Shown here: positions 43,073 through 53,243 of the stretch, one piece after another
Layout of the letters: each line of letters starts with the position of its first letter
Position numbering within the stretch: position 1 is the first letter of the stretch
Assembly: GCA_017935565.1 (NCBI GenBank)
Contig: JAGBHK010000007.1
Coordinates: forward strand, 1-64,000
Reading direction: 5' to 3'
DNA length: 64,000 nt
Source of the DNA: Lachnospiraceae bacterium
Lineage (GTDB): Bacteria; Bacillota; Clostridia; Lachnospirales; Lachnospiraceae
Notes under the pieces: generated by a model
The model's database searches: none
What the model was told of the DNA's origin: nothing
Seen by the model: only the letters and a program-made list of their open reading frames with translations
Position numbers and translations under genes: made by a program

Positions 43073-44443
43073 CTACTTAAAGAAGTCAATTAAACCTACA
43101 ATAAATATTACCACAATTATTATCGGAAGTACATAGGTCATATAACCTTTCATCCATTTTTTTACTTTTAATCCCTTGCCTGTATTCGCTTCCTCCATAA
43201 ACTTGTCAAAGCCCCATCCATAGCGTCTATTTACGCAGAATAACACAAAAATAAGCGAACCTATTGGCAACATAATGTTAGAAACAATGAAGTCTTCTAA
43301 ATCCATAATATTTGTATTTCCGCCAAATGGATTGAAGTTCTTTAACACATTGAATCCTAATATACATGGTATCGATAAGAAAAACATTGCAACACCATTG
43401 ACAACTGCTGTTTTCTTTCGATTCCAACCTGTCAAATCCATTGTACATGACATTATATTTTCAAACACTGCAAACACTGTAGAAAGCGCCGCAAATGACA
43501 TAAATACAAAGAACAAACTTCCCCAAAGTCTTCCCATTGGAAGATGTTCAAAAGTCAATGGCAATGTTTCAAATATAAGAGCCGGACCTGCACCTACATC
43601 TACTCCAAAACTAGAACATGCTGGGAATATAATTAGGCCGGCAGTAAACGCCACAAATGTATCTAAAATCGAAACATTTACTGCTTCGCCCATAAGCGCT
43701 CTATCCTTGCTTAAATAACTTCCAAATATGGCCATAGAGCCAATTCCAAGGCTTAACGTAAAGAACGCCTGATTCATTGCTGATACAATTACTTTTACTA
43801 TACCAACTTCCTTCATTGTATCAAAGTTTGGTACAAGATAAAATTTCAAACCTTCTTTAGCACCATCTAATGTAACACTGTTTACTGCCAAAATAACAAT
43901 CAACAATAACAATGCAATCATCATAATTTTTGTGATTTTTTCAAGACCATTTTGTAAGCCAATAGCACAAACCACAAAGCCCATCACAACAATAATTCCC
44001 ATAAATACAATTTGCATTACAGGTTCTGATTTAACATCGCTAAAAATTTCTGATACTTTTGCTGCATCTGCGCCTACAAAATCGCTTTTTGCCATTTTGA
44101 AAAAGTACTGTAACATCCACGCTGCTACTGTTGTATAAAACATCATTAATATATAATTTGCAATCATTGCTGCATAGCCGTGTAAATGCCACTTTGTGCC
44201 TTTTTTCTCAAGTTCCTGATATAACTTTACAGGACTTTTCTGGCTAGCTCTTCCAAGTGAAAATTCCATTGTTAAAACAGGAACTCCTAAAATTGCTAAA
44301 AACAAAAAGTATATTAATACAAATGCACCGCCGCCATTTGTTCCAACCATCCACGGAAACTTCCATACATTTCCAACCCCTATTGCACAACCAGCACTAA
44401 GGAGTATAAAACCTAATCTGCTTCCTAATCTTTCTCTTTTCAT
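43073..44443 (-). CDS. Sodium-dependent NSS family transporter
   Basis: 456 aa, 11-12 membrane helices. The TM1 signature GSRLGFILLSAGCAIGVGNVWKFPW, then GGGAFVLIYFLFL, places it in the SNF/NSS family. LeuT-type members import amino acids with Na+. The TM10-12 end and lack of a long C-terminus fit bacterial forms (MhsT/TnaT-like). Substrate unknown. It lies between two MATE genes on the same strand, 13 bp after the first and 22 bp before the second. Confidence 0.92.
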   Translation of the reverse strand: MKRERLGSRLGFILLSAGCAIGVGNVWKFPWMVGTNGGGAFVLIYFLFLAILGVPVLTMEFSLGRASQKSPVKLYQELEKKGTKWHLHGYAAMIANYILMMFYTTVAAWMLQYFFKMAKSDFVGADAAKVSEIFSDVKSEPVMQIVFMGIIVVMGFVVCAIGLQNGLEKITKIMMIALLLLIVILAVNSVTLDGAKEGLKFYLVPNFDTMKEVGIVKVIVSAMNQAFFTLSLGIGSMAIFGSYLSKDRALMGEAVNVSILDTFVAFTAGLIIFPACSSFGVDVGAGPALIFETLPLTFEHLPMGRLWGSLFFVFMSFAALSTVFAVFENIMSCTMDLTGWNRKKTAVVNGVAMFFLSIPCILGFNVLKNFNPFGGNTNIMDLEDFIVSNIMLPIGSLIFVLFCVNRRYGWGFDKFMEEANTGKGLKVKKWMKGYMTYVLPIIIVVIFIVGLIDFFK

Positions 44444-44456
44444 ACCTAAACTCCAT

Positions 44457-45824
44457 TTATATTTTATTTAATACATTTTTATTTACTCTTATCATAAAGA
44501 ATATGGTCATAATAAGCGCCATTATTTCTGCTATAGGGAACGCCCACCATACTGTAGTCACGCTGCCTATCTTTGAAAGAATAAATGCAGCTGGTAGCAA
44601 TACAATAAGCTGTCTGCAGATTGATGTAATCATACTATAAACTGCACACCCAAGCGCCTGGAACATTGTACCACCAATTATGTTAAATCCAGCCATTATA
44701 AAATGTATGCTTATTATTCTAAGGGCAGGAATACCGATTTTATACATATTATCTGAAGCATCAAATAATTTTAACATTAGATTTGGAATTGTCTGGAAAA
44801 GTACAAATCCAACAAGCATTATGGACATTGCATACATAACGCTCAATTTAACAACTTTTAAAACTCTATCTTTCCTTTTCGCTCCATAATTATATGCAAC
44901 AATAGGAACCATACCATTATTCAGACCAAATATAGGCATAAATACGAAACTTTGCATTTTGAAATATATTCCGAATACTGCTACTGCAGTTTCTGTAAAC
45001 GAGCCTAAAATCGCGTTCATACCAACAACCATTATCGAACCAATTGATTGCATAATTATCGATGGCAAACCAATTACATATATCTGTTTAATCACGCTAA
45101 ATGACGGTCTAAATCCTTTGATTGTAAAATGTATTTCTTTGTTGCACTTAAGGTTTAATACAAGTGCTAAAACACCTGCTGCAATCTGCCCGATAACAGT
45201 GGCAACAGCCGCACCTGCAACCCCCATCTTTGGCGCACCAAGTAAACCAAAAATCAATATTGGGTCAAGAATCAAGTTAATAATCGCACCTAACATCTGT
45301 GTAAACATAGTATGAATAGTTTTTCCAGTAGATTGTAACAATTTTTCAAATACAAACTGCATACATATACCAATCGATGCACAAAGCACAATAGTCAAAT
45401 AATCCACACCATATTCTACAATACGCGAATTATTTGTCTGCATCTCATAAAATGGTCTAACAGCCAATAAGCCAAGCACAAAAAATACAATATATACGAT
45501 GCCCATAACGAATATACCATTCATAGCATATGCGTTAACTTTCTTTTCGTTCTTTTCTCCTAAGGCTCTCGATAGTAAAGCATTTATACCAACGCATGTA
45601 CCACCTGATAGCGCTATAATAAGCGTCTGTAACGGGAATGCGTATGATACCGCAGTCAATGCCTGCTCATCAATTCTAGCCACAAATAAGCTATCAACAA
45701 TATTGTACAAGGCTTGTACCAACATCGAAATCATCATCGGTATAGACATAGACAATAATAATTTATTCTCACTCATTACACCCATTTTATTTTCATTCAT
45801 TTGTATATTCTTTTCTTCTGACAT
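44457..45824 (-). CDS. MATE family efflux transporter
   Basis: 455 aa from the ATG with GGAG six bases upstream. The frame opens to 45905, but the promoter at 45866-45894 lies inside that extension. 12 helices; MSENKLLLSMSIPMMISMLVQALYNIVDSLFVA and GTCVGINALLSRALGE define the family. It is only distantly similar to the second MATE protein downstream, so the pair is not a recent tandem duplication. First gene of the MATE-NSS-MATE-Nudix run. Confidence 0.9.
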   Translation of the reverse strand: MSEEKNIQMNENKMGVMSENKLLLSMSIPMMISMLVQALYNIVDSLFVARIDEQALTAVSYAFPLQTLIIALSGGTCVGINALLSRALGEKNEKKVNAYAMNGIFVMGIVYIVFFVLGLLAVRPFYEMQTNNSRIVEYGVDYLTIVLCASIGICMQFVFEKLLQSTGKTIHTMFTQMLGAIINLILDPILIFGLLGAPKMGVAGAAVATVIGQIAAGVLALVLNLKCNKEIHFTIKGFRPSFSVIKQIYVIGLPSIIMQSIGSIMVVGMNAILGSFTETAVAVFGIYFKMQSFVFMPIFGLNNGMVPIVAYNYGAKRKDRVLKVVKLSVMYAMSIMLVGFVLFQTIPNLMLKLFDASDNMYKIGIPALRIISIHFIMAGFNIIGGTMFQALGCAVYSMITSICRQLIVLLPAAFILSKIGSVTTVWWAFPIAEIMALIMTIFFMIRVNKNVLNKI

Positions 45825-45865
45825 ACTAATCTCCATTCCTGTACTCATCTTAAAACACGTTGAAA

Positions 45866-45894
45866 AGTATATCATAGTAAAAATATTAATGCAA
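45866..45894 (-). promoter_or_regulatory. Promoter of the MATE-NSS-MATE-Nudix operon
   Basis: Minus strand TTGCAT (45889-45894), 17-nt spacer, TATACT (45866-45871), 42 bp before the start codon. Confidence 0.75.
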
Positions 45895-45897
45895 GAA

Positions 45898-45940
45898 AAA
45901 CACATCGCTCATACTTTTAATCGTATAAGCGATGTGTTTA
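45898..45940 (-). terminator. Terminator of the chemoreceptor gene
   Basis: Long stem AAACACATCGCT...ATAC / GTAT...AGCGATGTGTTT, followed on the minus strand by TTCTTGC. It overlaps the upstream edge of the MATE promoter region. Confidence 0.8.
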
Positions 45941-45951
45941 GTATTTGTCAA

Positions 45952-47697
45952 TTATGATAATTTGAACTTATTAACTTCCGTGTTAAGGTTCTGTGCGATT
46001 TCGTTATTACTATGAGCATCTTTGTCAACAACACCAACCGCTTCTGTGATATCTGATGTTATAATAGTAACATTTGCGATACCATTTGTACTTTCTTCAA
46101 CCGCGATATTTACTGCATTAATAGCTTCTTTAATATCATCAATATTATGTCTTAAATGTTCACTTGAAGCTGCAAACTCTTGCATCATAGCACCTGTATT
46201 TGCAACGTCATCTCTATAACTTTCGCTTGTATCAAGAAGTCTGTCATATCCTGCCATAGCAACTTCATCAAGGAATGCAACCATATTTTCTGATTCTTCC
46301 GCAAGTCTGTTAACTGCGTTAATAACAATTTCACTAACACCCTTAATCTGGTTGGCTGCTTGCGCTGAATCTGTAGCCAATTTGCTAATTTCATCAGCAA
46401 CTACCGCAAATCCACGTCCAGCTTCACCAGCTCTAGCCGCTTCAATACTTGCATTAAGCGCTAAGAGATTTGTCTGGTCAGTAATCGCAATAATATTATC
46501 TGTAAGGACCTTAATCTCTTCAACTGCTTTAGATTCTTTAATCTTTTCGTTAACATTTTCCTTCATGACATTTGCTTTTTCTGTAGCATCTTCTCTGTTC
46601 TTAACTGCTTCAGAATAAATGTCAGATGCCTTATTCATAATGTCTGCAGATTTTTCACTACCTGTTGCTGAATTTTCAGCAATCTTCATAATGGCTTCAT
46701 GAATCTGTTCAACTGCTTCATTAACACCAGCGAGCGATGCACTTGTTTCTTCCATAGCAGCACTCATCTCTTCCATAGTTGCTGATACGTCAGTTATCTT
46801 TAATTCAGTATCTTTAAGTTGTTCAACTACGTTCTGTGAAGAAGCATTAAGTTTTACTGAACCATCAGAAATATTAAGCATTATATCTCGTATGTATTCA
46901 AGTAATGCATTTACATTGTCAGCAATAAGTTCAAGTTCATCACCTGACTTAATCTTAAGTTTCTGTGTTAAATCGCCATCACTATTTACTAAATCATAAA
47001 TCTTATCATCAACATTTCTTAAATTCTTAACCATCTTTGTTACAACTAAGCCAATAACTAATAACGAAACCGCAAGACCAACAATAGCATTCATTGCTAC
47101 TTTCAAAACACTTTCGTTAAGTCTCTTTGTAACCCCACTGGCATCATAATCACTACCAAGAATAGCAACAACTTCTCCAGATAAATTCTTAATAGGTTTA
47201 TATACTGTGATTAAATCGCCATATTCACTCTTATCAATATAATCCTGTACGTAAGATTCTCCTGCAAATACATCCTTTACATCGTCATATGTAACATCAT
47301 CACACTCATCACCAACTTCAGCCTGGTCCATTGAACTATCAGTATCTACGCTATAATATAATTTACCATCTTCTTCATATAAAACATAAAGATACTTAAT
47401 ACCACTTAAATCCTGAATATTTCTAAGCTGATTAAGTGTATTACTATACGCGGCTGAACCATCACCAGCCTCTGGAATCTTCTCAACATCTTTACCACTG
47501 ATAGCTCCTACGGCCATATCCGCTGCCATCTCAGCCTCATCTACCCCCGCTGCGACTAAAGAATCACTAAGCTGCATATATGCACTTAATCCCATAAGAA
47601 TCGCAACTAGTATAACCATCAAACTTGTAGGAACCAAAAGTTTGACTAATATACTCATCTTTCTGACTTTACGCTTTTTAGTAACTGTTTTACTCAT
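45952..47697 (-). CDS. Methyl-accepting chemotaxis protein
   Basis: 581 aa. Cytoplasmic head, TM1 (about 17-40), a dCache/sCache-like extracellular sensor (about 42-185, with [23 protein letters not shown]), TM2 (about 195-220), a HAMP linker and the signalling hairpin with [33 protein letters not shown]. The tip sequence is the universal CheA/CheW-binding motif. RBS GGAGG. It has its own promoter and terminator, so it is a stand-alone receptor. Confidence 0.95.
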   Translation of the reverse strand: MSKTVTKKRKVRKMSILVKLLVPTSLMVILVAILMGLSAYMQLSDSLVAAGVDEAEMAADMAVGAISGKDVEKIPEAGDGSAAYSNTLNQLRNIQDLSGIKYLYVLYEEDGKLYYSVDTDSSMDQAEVGDECDDVTYDDVKDVFAGESYVQDYIDKSEYGDLITVYKPIKNLSGEVVAILGSDYDASGVTKRLNESVLKVAMNAIVGLAVSLLVIGLVVTKMVKNLRNVDDKIYDLVNSDGDLTQKLKIKSGDELELIADNVNALLEYIRDIMLNISDGSVKLNASSQNVVEQLKDTELKITDVSATMEEMSAAMEETSASLAGVNEAVEQIHEAIMKIAENSATGSEKSADIMNKASDIYSEAVKNREDATEKANVMKENVNEKIKESKAVEEIKVLTDNIIAITDQTNLLALNASIEAARAGEAGRGFAVVADEISKLATDSAQAANQIKGVSEIVINAVNRLAEESENMVAFLDEVAMAGYDRLLDTSESYRDDVANTGAMMQEFAASSEHLRHNIDDIKEAINAVNIAVEESTNGIANVTIITSDITEAVGVVDKDAHSNNEIAQNLNTEVNKFKLS

Positions 47698-47742
47698 ATA
47701 CTACCTCCAAATATTAAATTTTATACACAAATCGATATATTT

Positions 47743-47771
47743 ACTTTATCACACTACAGTGAATTTTGCAA
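47743..47771 (-). promoter_or_regulatory. Promoter of the chemoreceptor gene
   Basis: Minus strand TTGCAA (47766-47771), 17-nt spacer, TAAAGT (47743-47748). The spacer contains CACTGTAGTG, a short interrupted palindrome. Confidence 0.6.
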
Positions 47772-47841
47772 GAATATTTCTCTTGATTTTAACAATAATT
47801 CTATATAAAATATATTAGGAAATATAATAGGAGGCATTTTA

Positions 47842-48624
47842 ATGACTGAATTAGAAGAATATTATAATAAATTTAATGAAGAAAAACGCTTAAATTCCCG
47901 TCACGGACAGGTTGAATTTCAAGTTTCTATGAAATATATACACGAATTTTTACCACAGGATATTGCCAATGACCAGATAAAAATTCTTGATATTGGCGCT
48001 GGTACCGGTAGATATAGCGTAGCCCTTGCAAATGAAGGCTATGATGTAACCGCCGTCGAACTTGTTAAATACAATTTAGGAATATTAAAACAAAAAAATA
48101 GTTCTGTTAAGGCATACCAAGGAAATGCATTGAAACTAAAAAGATTCGAAGATAATACCTTTGACCTTACGTTGCTTTTTGGACCTATGTATCATTTATT
48201 TGATTATGAGGATAAAAAGAAGGCTCTATCTGAAGCAAAAAGAGTTACAAAACCAGGTGGCATAATCCTTGTTGCGTATTGTATGAACGAATATGGCGTA
48301 ATTACATATGCATTTAAAGAAAAGCACATTCTTGAATGCATGGAAGAAAATCGACTTAGCAATGATTTTAAAACACTTTCTTTCAAAGAAAATTTGTATG
48401 ACTATATGCGAATAGAAAATATAAATCAATTAAATCAGGATGTAGATTTAGAACGAATCAAAATCATTTCGCCTGATGGTCCTGCCAACTATATGCGACC
48501 ATTCTTAAATCAATTAAGTGACGAAGAATTTGAGCATTTTATTGCATATCAAATGGCAACTTGCGAGCGAGCTGACTTGATTGGTGCAGGAGCTCATACT
48601 GTTGATATACTAAAAAAGAAGTAG
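47842..48624 (+). CDS. Class I SAM-dependent methyltransferase
   Basis: 260 aa. Motif I LDIGAGTGRYSVALA (about residue 48), post-I VTAVE, motif II FDLTLLFGPMYHLF, motif III VTKPGGIILVAY. The C-terminal part (ADLIGAGAHTVDILKK) is shared with a group of small-molecule methyltransferases in Firmicutes. The substrate is unknown. RBS AGGAGG. Monocistronic with a convergent terminator. Confidence 0.88.
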   Translation: MTELEEYYNKFNEEKRLNSRHGQVEFQVSMKYIHEFLPQDIANDQIKILDIGAGTGRYSVALANEGYDVTAVELVKYNLGILKQKNSSVKAYQGNALKLKRFEDNTFDLTLLFGPMYHLFDYEDKKKALSEAKRVTKPGGIILVAYCMNEYGVITYAFKEKHILECMEENRLSNDFKTLSFKENLYDYMRIENINQLNQDVDLERIKIISPDGPANYMRPFLNQLSDEEFEHFIAYQMATCERADLIGAGAHTVDILKKK

Positions 48625-48644
48625 ATATAATGTCTACTTCTTTT
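48614..48644. terminator. Bidirectional terminator
   Basis: AAAAGAAGTAGA-TATAATG-TCTACTTCTTTT between convergent genes; the arms overlap both coding ends. Confidence 0.88.
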
Positions 48645-49698
48645 CTTTACGCTGTAATTTATCCGTATACATATTCGTATCAGCCCTACCTGTTAACGCG
48701 TCTATTTCTTCATTTCCTTCTCGAATAGCTAGACCAATTGCACAACTGTACGAATTTCTTTCTATGTCATTTCTTATATTATCAATCATTTTATCTAATT
48801 TAGTAACATCAGACTTTGTATACAATATTTCAAATTCATCTCCGCCAACTCTATATACCTGACATCCACGAATCAAGTTTCTTCTGATGCACAAAGCAAC
48901 TGTCATCAATGCTTTATCGCCCTCTGCATGTCCTTTTGTATCATTAAGGACCTTAAGATAATTTAAATCCAAAGATACAATAGCTGTAATATCAGCGGAA
49001 TTTCGTATAATATCAACATCGTAACTCAAACGATTCAAAACTCCCGTAAGAGAATCATTTTTGTAATTTTGTGTATGATAAAATAAGTAATAAAATGTCA
49101 CTGATATTGCTATGGAAACATTAATGAATCCTTCAAATTTAAACACTGCTTCAAGTAATGTTGACACAACAATAATCACAACTATTCCAATAACAATAAG
49201 TGCCTGTCTGTAGTCCTTTCGTTGAATATAATCAACTGTCGCAACGCACAAAATTATCAAATAAATAGCACTAGTCACATAGGCTGTAAAACCTAGCGGA
49301 CCTCTTACAAATTCATTGGATTCAGAATACGAAAATGCAAGACCACAAAATAATGCTGAAAAGGAAACCAATGCATTTATAATTCCTGGAATCATTAACA
49401 CTATTCTTCTTTTTAAAGTATTTTTAGTAATAATAAATAATACACACAAAACACTTACCGGACGGACTGTATAACCAATAGCAGACATCCAAACCCTAAG
49501 TTTTGTAGGATAACTTAATGTTTCCGTGTACGATTCAATACTATCAACAATTACAAGAACAAGAACACTTATAATAGCTATCATAAAAAGTTTCACTGTT
49601 CTTTTCGAAAACGATACGTTCGAAAACAAAAAAACTACTAAAAATAAAACAATAAGTATAGTGGCATAATTTGCGTACACCAACCTTTGCATCAACAT
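48634..49698 (-). CDS. Membrane diguanylate cyclase (GGDEF)
   Basis: 354 aa. Seven or so membrane helices (about 5-205) of the 7TM type, then a GGDEF domain with DSLTGVLNRLSYD, the intact catalytic motif RVGGDEFEIL, and LDLNYLKVLNDTKGHAEGD. The inhibitory RxxD upstream of GGDEF is not seen, so product inhibition may be weak. It makes cyclic di-GMP. Last gene of the operon small protein-esterase-thioesterase-cyclase; 13 bp downstream of the thioesterase. Confidence 0.93.
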   Translation of the reverse strand: MLMQRLVYANYATILIVLFLVVFLFSNVSFSKRTVKLFMIAIISVLVLVIVDSIESYTETLSYPTKLRVWMSAIGYTVRPVSVLCVLFIITKNTLKRRIVLMIPGIINALVSFSALFCGLAFSYSESNEFVRGPLGFTAYVTSAIYLIILCVATVDYIQRKDYRQALIVIGIVVIIVVSTLLEAVFKFEGFINVSIAISVTFYYLFYHTQNYKNDSLTGVLNRLSYDVDIIRNSADITAIVSLDLNYLKVLNDTKGHAEGDKALMTVALCIRRNLIRGCQVYRVGGDEFEILYTKSDVTKLDKMIDNIRNDIERNSYSCAIGLAIREGNEEIDALTGRADTNMYTDKLQRKEKK

Positions 49699-49711
49699 AC
49701 CAAGTCACCTT

Positions 49712-50125
49712 CTATTCCACAACAAGCCCCGCAAGTTTCTCAAAAAGAGCAGGATTTGTCTTTTTGACTGATACAAATTTGCCTCCCATGTCTAAAAAGC
49801 AATGCTCTGAACTTCCGACAAATACCAATGTATCATCTACAACCTTTCGCATCTCATAGCCTAAAACAAGTTTGACCCCTTTAAATTCTTTTACAAAAAC
49901 ATTTATGGCTATATCCTCTGGAAATGTAGTTGTAGCTTTGTACTTGCATTCTACTGAAACCACAGGTGAAGTTACACCTTCCGCCTCCAGTCTGTCAAAT
50001 CCATAGCCAATCTTTTCAAGAAAATCAACTCTCGCTTCTTCCATCCATCTTATATAATTCGAATGGTGTGTTATCATCATTTTATCTGTTTCATAATACT
50101 GAACTTTATGTATATACGGTTCCAT
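49712..50125 (-). CDS. Acyl-CoA thioesterase, YbgC/4HBT-like
   Basis: 137-aa hotdog-fold protein. The catalytic segment YYETDKMMITHHSNYIRWMEEAR near the N-terminus matches the YbgC/FadM group, with Asp in ETDKM. It probably hydrolyses short or aromatic acyl-CoAs in the cytoplasm. It starts 2 bp after the esterase stop (GAGG in the overlap). Confidence 0.88.
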   Translation of the reverse strand: MEPYIHKVQYYETDKMMITHHSNYIRWMEEARVDFLEKIGYGFDRLEAEGVTSPVVSVECKYKATTTFPEDIAINVFVKEFKGVKLVLGYEMRKVVDDTLVFVGSSEHCFLDMGGKFVSVKKTNPALFEKLAGLVVE

Positions 50126-50127
50126 CT

Positions 50128-51054
50128 CTATACCTCTTTTTGATTAATCTTACTGTCAATATAATCAAACATCTGTCTCACATTGTATGGAGCAAACATT
50201 TTTATATCAGCGTGGTCACAATTTTCCAATAAATCTAATTTACACTTATCTTCACCTGCGATACTCTTAATCACGTTATACAAATAAACAGACTGCTCGT
50301 AAGGCACAACAGCATCTATAAGTCCATGCTGTAAATATGTATATGGAGCATTCTTTGTAACATGAGCTGCAGGATTTGAAAGTAAAACATTTTCCTTAAC
50401 TTCGGACAAATCCACTGTCCCATAAAAATTATGATAAATCCACTCATCCAGTCTTTTTCCTAAATAATAGTTATGGCAACCGTACCATAATACTAAGACA
50501 TTTACTGAACTATCGGCATTTTCTGACTCCTCTTTTAAATACCCTGTATCAGCACTATACGCCGCAAGTGCAGCCATATGTGCGCCAGCAGAACCGCCCC
50601 ACAAGGCAATTCTATCTGGGTCAATATTATACTTGTCAGCATTTTTCTTCAAATAATCAATAGCCTGCTTAACTTCCACAATAGACTGTGGATATACACA
50701 ATCTGGAGCCAATGTATAATCTAAGGACACGCAAATATAGCCCCTCTCCAAACCATATAAAAATGGCTTAAATTCAATGGAACTCTTCTGTCCAAAATAC
50801 CATGCACCACCATGAATTTCCACAAAAACAGGACACTTTTCAGTCATGTTCTCTGGAAAATAAATATCCATCTTCGCAGCGCTACTCTTTGCATATTGCA
50901 CATCTTCTATGTAGTTTTTTGGATATTCCTCATCCTTTAAAATAGTTCTCATATGAGGAATCATATCCCTAGCCGAAGCAATGCTTGCATCATTACGCAA
51001 AACAGCTGTATTTGCAATAGCCTGCTTGATAAGTTCAGTAACATCAACACTCAT
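50128..51054 (-). CDS. Alpha/beta hydrolase, esterase/lipase type
   Basis: 308 aa, HSL-like family. Oxyanion motif EIHGGAWYFG (about residue 81), nucleophile GGSAGAHMAALA (about residue 155), Asp in HGLIDAVVP and His in ENCDHADIKMF. No signal peptide. It probably deacylates a small ester, for instance on a plant glycan fragment, given the glycosidases next door; that is a guess. Spacing of 2 bp to both neighbours makes it operonic. Confidence 0.88.
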   Translation of the reverse strand: MSVDVTELIKQAIANTAVLRNDASIASARDMIPHMRTILKDEEYPKNYIEDVQYAKSSAAKMDIYFPENMTEKCPVFVEIHGGAWYFGQKSSIEFKPFLYGLERGYICVSLDYTLAPDCVYPQSIVEVKQAIDYLKKNADKYNIDPDRIALWGGSAGAHMAALAAYSADTGYLKEESENADSSVNVLVLWYGCHNYYLGKRLDEWIYHNFYGTVDLSEVKENVLLSNPAAHVTKNAPYTYLQHGLIDAVVPYEQSVYLYNVIKSIAGEDKCKLDLLENCDHADIKMFAPYNVRQMFDYIDSKINQKEV

Positions 51055-51056
51055 TT

Positions 51057-51350
51057 CTAGTCCTCTATCTTCTCATATCTATTCCAGATTTTGTCCGCAC
51101 CACAAACATGTTTCGAACCATCTGCGTCCATAATAATATAATCGCCCTCACCAATAAAAGTGTAACCACGTCTATTCTTAATGTATGGGCATACAATCGA
51201 GCCGTCAGGATTTGTTATTTTCACAAGGAAATCTGTCACAATCCATCCCTGCATAACTATCTCTGTCCACTTTTCAAAACCATCTTCCATTCCTAAACCT
51301 GGTTCATACTTTTGAACTTCTGACTCTAAACAAATTCTTTTACATTTCAT
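51057..51350 (-). CDS. Small protein of unknown function
   Basis: 97 aa from the ATG with GGAGG six bases upstream. The C-terminal half reads FIGEGDYIIMDADGSKHVCGADKIWNRYE, a pattern I associate with small phage-like proteins (PGDYII...PC...F); this is not a firm family match. It is the first gene of the operon with the esterase, thioesterase and diguanylate cyclase, 2 bp upstream of the esterase. Confidence 0.7.
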   Translation of the reverse strand: MKCKRICLESEVQKYEPGLGMEDGFEKWTEIVMQGWIVTDFLVKITNPDGSIVCPYIKNRRGYTFIGEGDYIIMDADGSKHVCGADKIWNRYEKIED

Positions 51351-51403
51351 ACGCTTCCTCCATTCACTATATTTTTTTGGTTTATCACAATAAAATTTAT
51401 TAT

Positions 51404-51432
51404 ATTTTATCACATTTTGTAAAAAAACTCAA
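51404..51432 (-). promoter_or_regulatory. Promoter of the esterase-cyclase operon
   Basis: Minus strand TTGAGT (51427-51432), 17-nt spacer, TAAAAT (51404-51409), just after the GH43 stop. Confidence 0.55.
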
Positions 51433-51436
51433 CACA

Positions 51437-53227
51437 CTATAAAACTACTTTCTTTATTAATCCATCAGAATTAAATTCTATCTTTCCAAGACAAGTTTCT
51501 CTATGGAAACCTTTCTTTCCTTCAGGATACTTTAAAAGTGGTGTTCCAAATCTGTGATATGCAATAATGTACTCGTCCTTGTTTGGCACTTTGGTAATAG
51601 AATGGTGACCAGTACCTAAAATATTTTTTTCGGGTTTCTTTTCAAGGATTGTATATTTAAATTGGACAGGACCATACAATTCCTTTGAAACACCATAGTT
51701 TATATGATAATTTTCACTTCCTGTATCATCACAAGACCAAGTAAAATGATACAAATCATCTCTCTTAAATACAGTTACTGCCTCTCTAAAATCATGTAAA
51801 CCTTCAATATTTTTCATTGTCTCAGGAACTATATCCATACAATCATCAGTCAATTCTACAATTGCACCGTGACAATTTCCAAAGAGCAAATATGTTTTAT
51901 CACCTTCATAATAAATGGACGGATCGATTGTTTGACCCATTTTTACACCATTTGCAGCTGTAATGTCCATAGTAATTATCGGTTTATCCTTTGCTTTAAA
52001 TGGTCCCACAGGACTATCTGCAACTGCAACACCTATGGCAGAGCGACCATCCGCTTCTTTTCCACAGAAATAGAAGTAATATTTACCATTTTTATGTGCT
52101 ATACAAGGCGCCCATGCCGAGCCAATTGCCCAAGGAACATCATCTGTTGCAAGGTCTAATATCAAGCCTTCATTTTTATAATCAAATCCATTTTCAGATG
52201 AGAATACATAAAACTTTGTTCCACTCCAACCATCATATCCATCAGTGGTTGGATATATATAGTATTTTCCATCAAATATTGCAATGTCAGGGTCCGCATA
52301 AAGCCCTTTTATAACAGGATTTACTTCGCCAAATGCTAAAAGCAATCTGTCATATTCATCATCACTAATCTGAATAACTCCACCATGACGCTTTTTATAT
52401 CTATCAAAATCATACTCAGTATCATCTAATATTTTCAAATCACCGCTGGCTAAATCTGTTGTTGTAAGTGGTAAATAACCTAGTCCCGCGGCAAATCTAT
52501 CCACGATTAAACACCATGTTTTCCCATCTGGCAATAAATAACACTCCGGCCCTTCAACTCCATCAAGTTCTGCTAATACCTTCGAATCAATCAATTTAAA
52601 CTCGCCATGCAAACTGTCGCAAACATCGAGGTTTACATGTTTTGTAGTCTCATCCTTTGAAAATCTGTAATACTTTCCATTATCATAAACAATGGTTGTA
52701 TCAATGATATGATTATCTCTTTCAATGTACTTTTTTGCCGGCGTAAATTCTACGAAATCTTTTGTATATGAGCAATAAATTCTTTGTTTCGCTTCTGCAT
52801 CACCATCTTCTTTTACCATTGAAGCCCAAAATACAAAGAATGCTTCCTTTTCATGGTCGTAAACTGCCTCAGGCGCCCATACACATCCTGCCCCTTCTAT
52901 ACCCACAGTAATAGCTCTAACATCTGACCATTTCACCAAATCCTTTGATTCCCATACAAGCAAATCCCTGCTGCCTTCATACTGAGCCACACCCCAGCCC
53001 TTTCCAGCCTCTATGCGTAAATCTGTTGCAATAAGATAATACTTGTTATTCTTCTCATCCCTTACTAAAAATGGATCTCTAGCCCCTAATTCCCCAACAT
53101 TAGAATATAAAACAGGATTGCCATAATTCAAATCTTTCCAATGAAGTCCATCACGACTTATTGAAAAATACACCTGTTCTCCGTCTTTCATTTCACCAAT
53201 AAAATGTGCAAATAAATATGCTGCCAT
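51437..53227 (-). CDS. Tandem GH43-like glycoside hydrolase
   Basis: 596 aa with two five-bladed-propeller modules. The N-terminal one (about 1-290) has LGARDPFLVRDE, WAPEAVYD and GVEGPECYL; the C-terminal one (about 300-596) has GLYADPDIAIFDGKYYIYPT, SAWAPCIAHKNGKYYFYFCG and the late HDFREA. The Asp/Glu catalytic positions look complete in the second module. No signal peptide, so it acts on imported arabino- or galacto-oligosaccharides. It follows the GH35 gene by 16 bp. The ribosome site (AGGAGG) is 12 bases from the ATG, rather far. Confidence 0.9.
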   Translation of the reverse strand: MAAYLFAHFIGEMKDGEQVYFSISRDGLHWKDLNYGNPVLYSNVGELGARDPFLVRDEKNNKYYLIATDLRIEAGKGWGVAQYEGSRDLLVWESKDLVKWSDVRAITVGIEGAGCVWAPEAVYDHEKEAFFVFWASMVKEDGDAEAKQRIYCSYTKDFVEFTPAKKYIERDNHIIDTTIVYDNGKYYRFSKDETTKHVNLDVCDSLHGEFKLIDSKVLAELDGVEGPECYLLPDGKTWCLIVDRFAAGLGYLPLTTTDLASGDLKILDDTEYDFDRYKKRHGGVIQISDDEYDRLLLAFGEVNPVIKGLYADPDIAIFDGKYYIYPTTDGYDGWSGTKFYVFSSENGFDYKNEGLILDLATDDVPWAIGSAWAPCIAHKNGKYYFYFCGKEADGRSAIGVAVADSPVGPFKAKDKPIITMDITAANGVKMGQTIDPSIYYEGDKTYLLFGNCHGAIVELTDDCMDIVPETMKNIEGLHDFREAVTVFKRDDLYHFTWSCDDTGSENYHINYGVSKELYGPVQFKYTILEKKPEKNILGTGHHSITKVPNKDEYIIAYHRFGTPLLKYPEGKKGFHRETCLGKIEFNSDGLIKKVVL

Positions 53228-53243
53228 AATTTCAATTAACCTC

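Noticed and set aside
43275..43718. Plus-strand open frame opposite the NSS transporter
   Set aside because: Antisense shadow; composition follows the hydrophobic codons of the real gene.
41644..45824. MATE-NSS-MATE considered as a tandem duplication or a drug-resistance island
   Set aside because: The two MATE proteins are clearly diverged and there are no flanking repeats or mobile genes.
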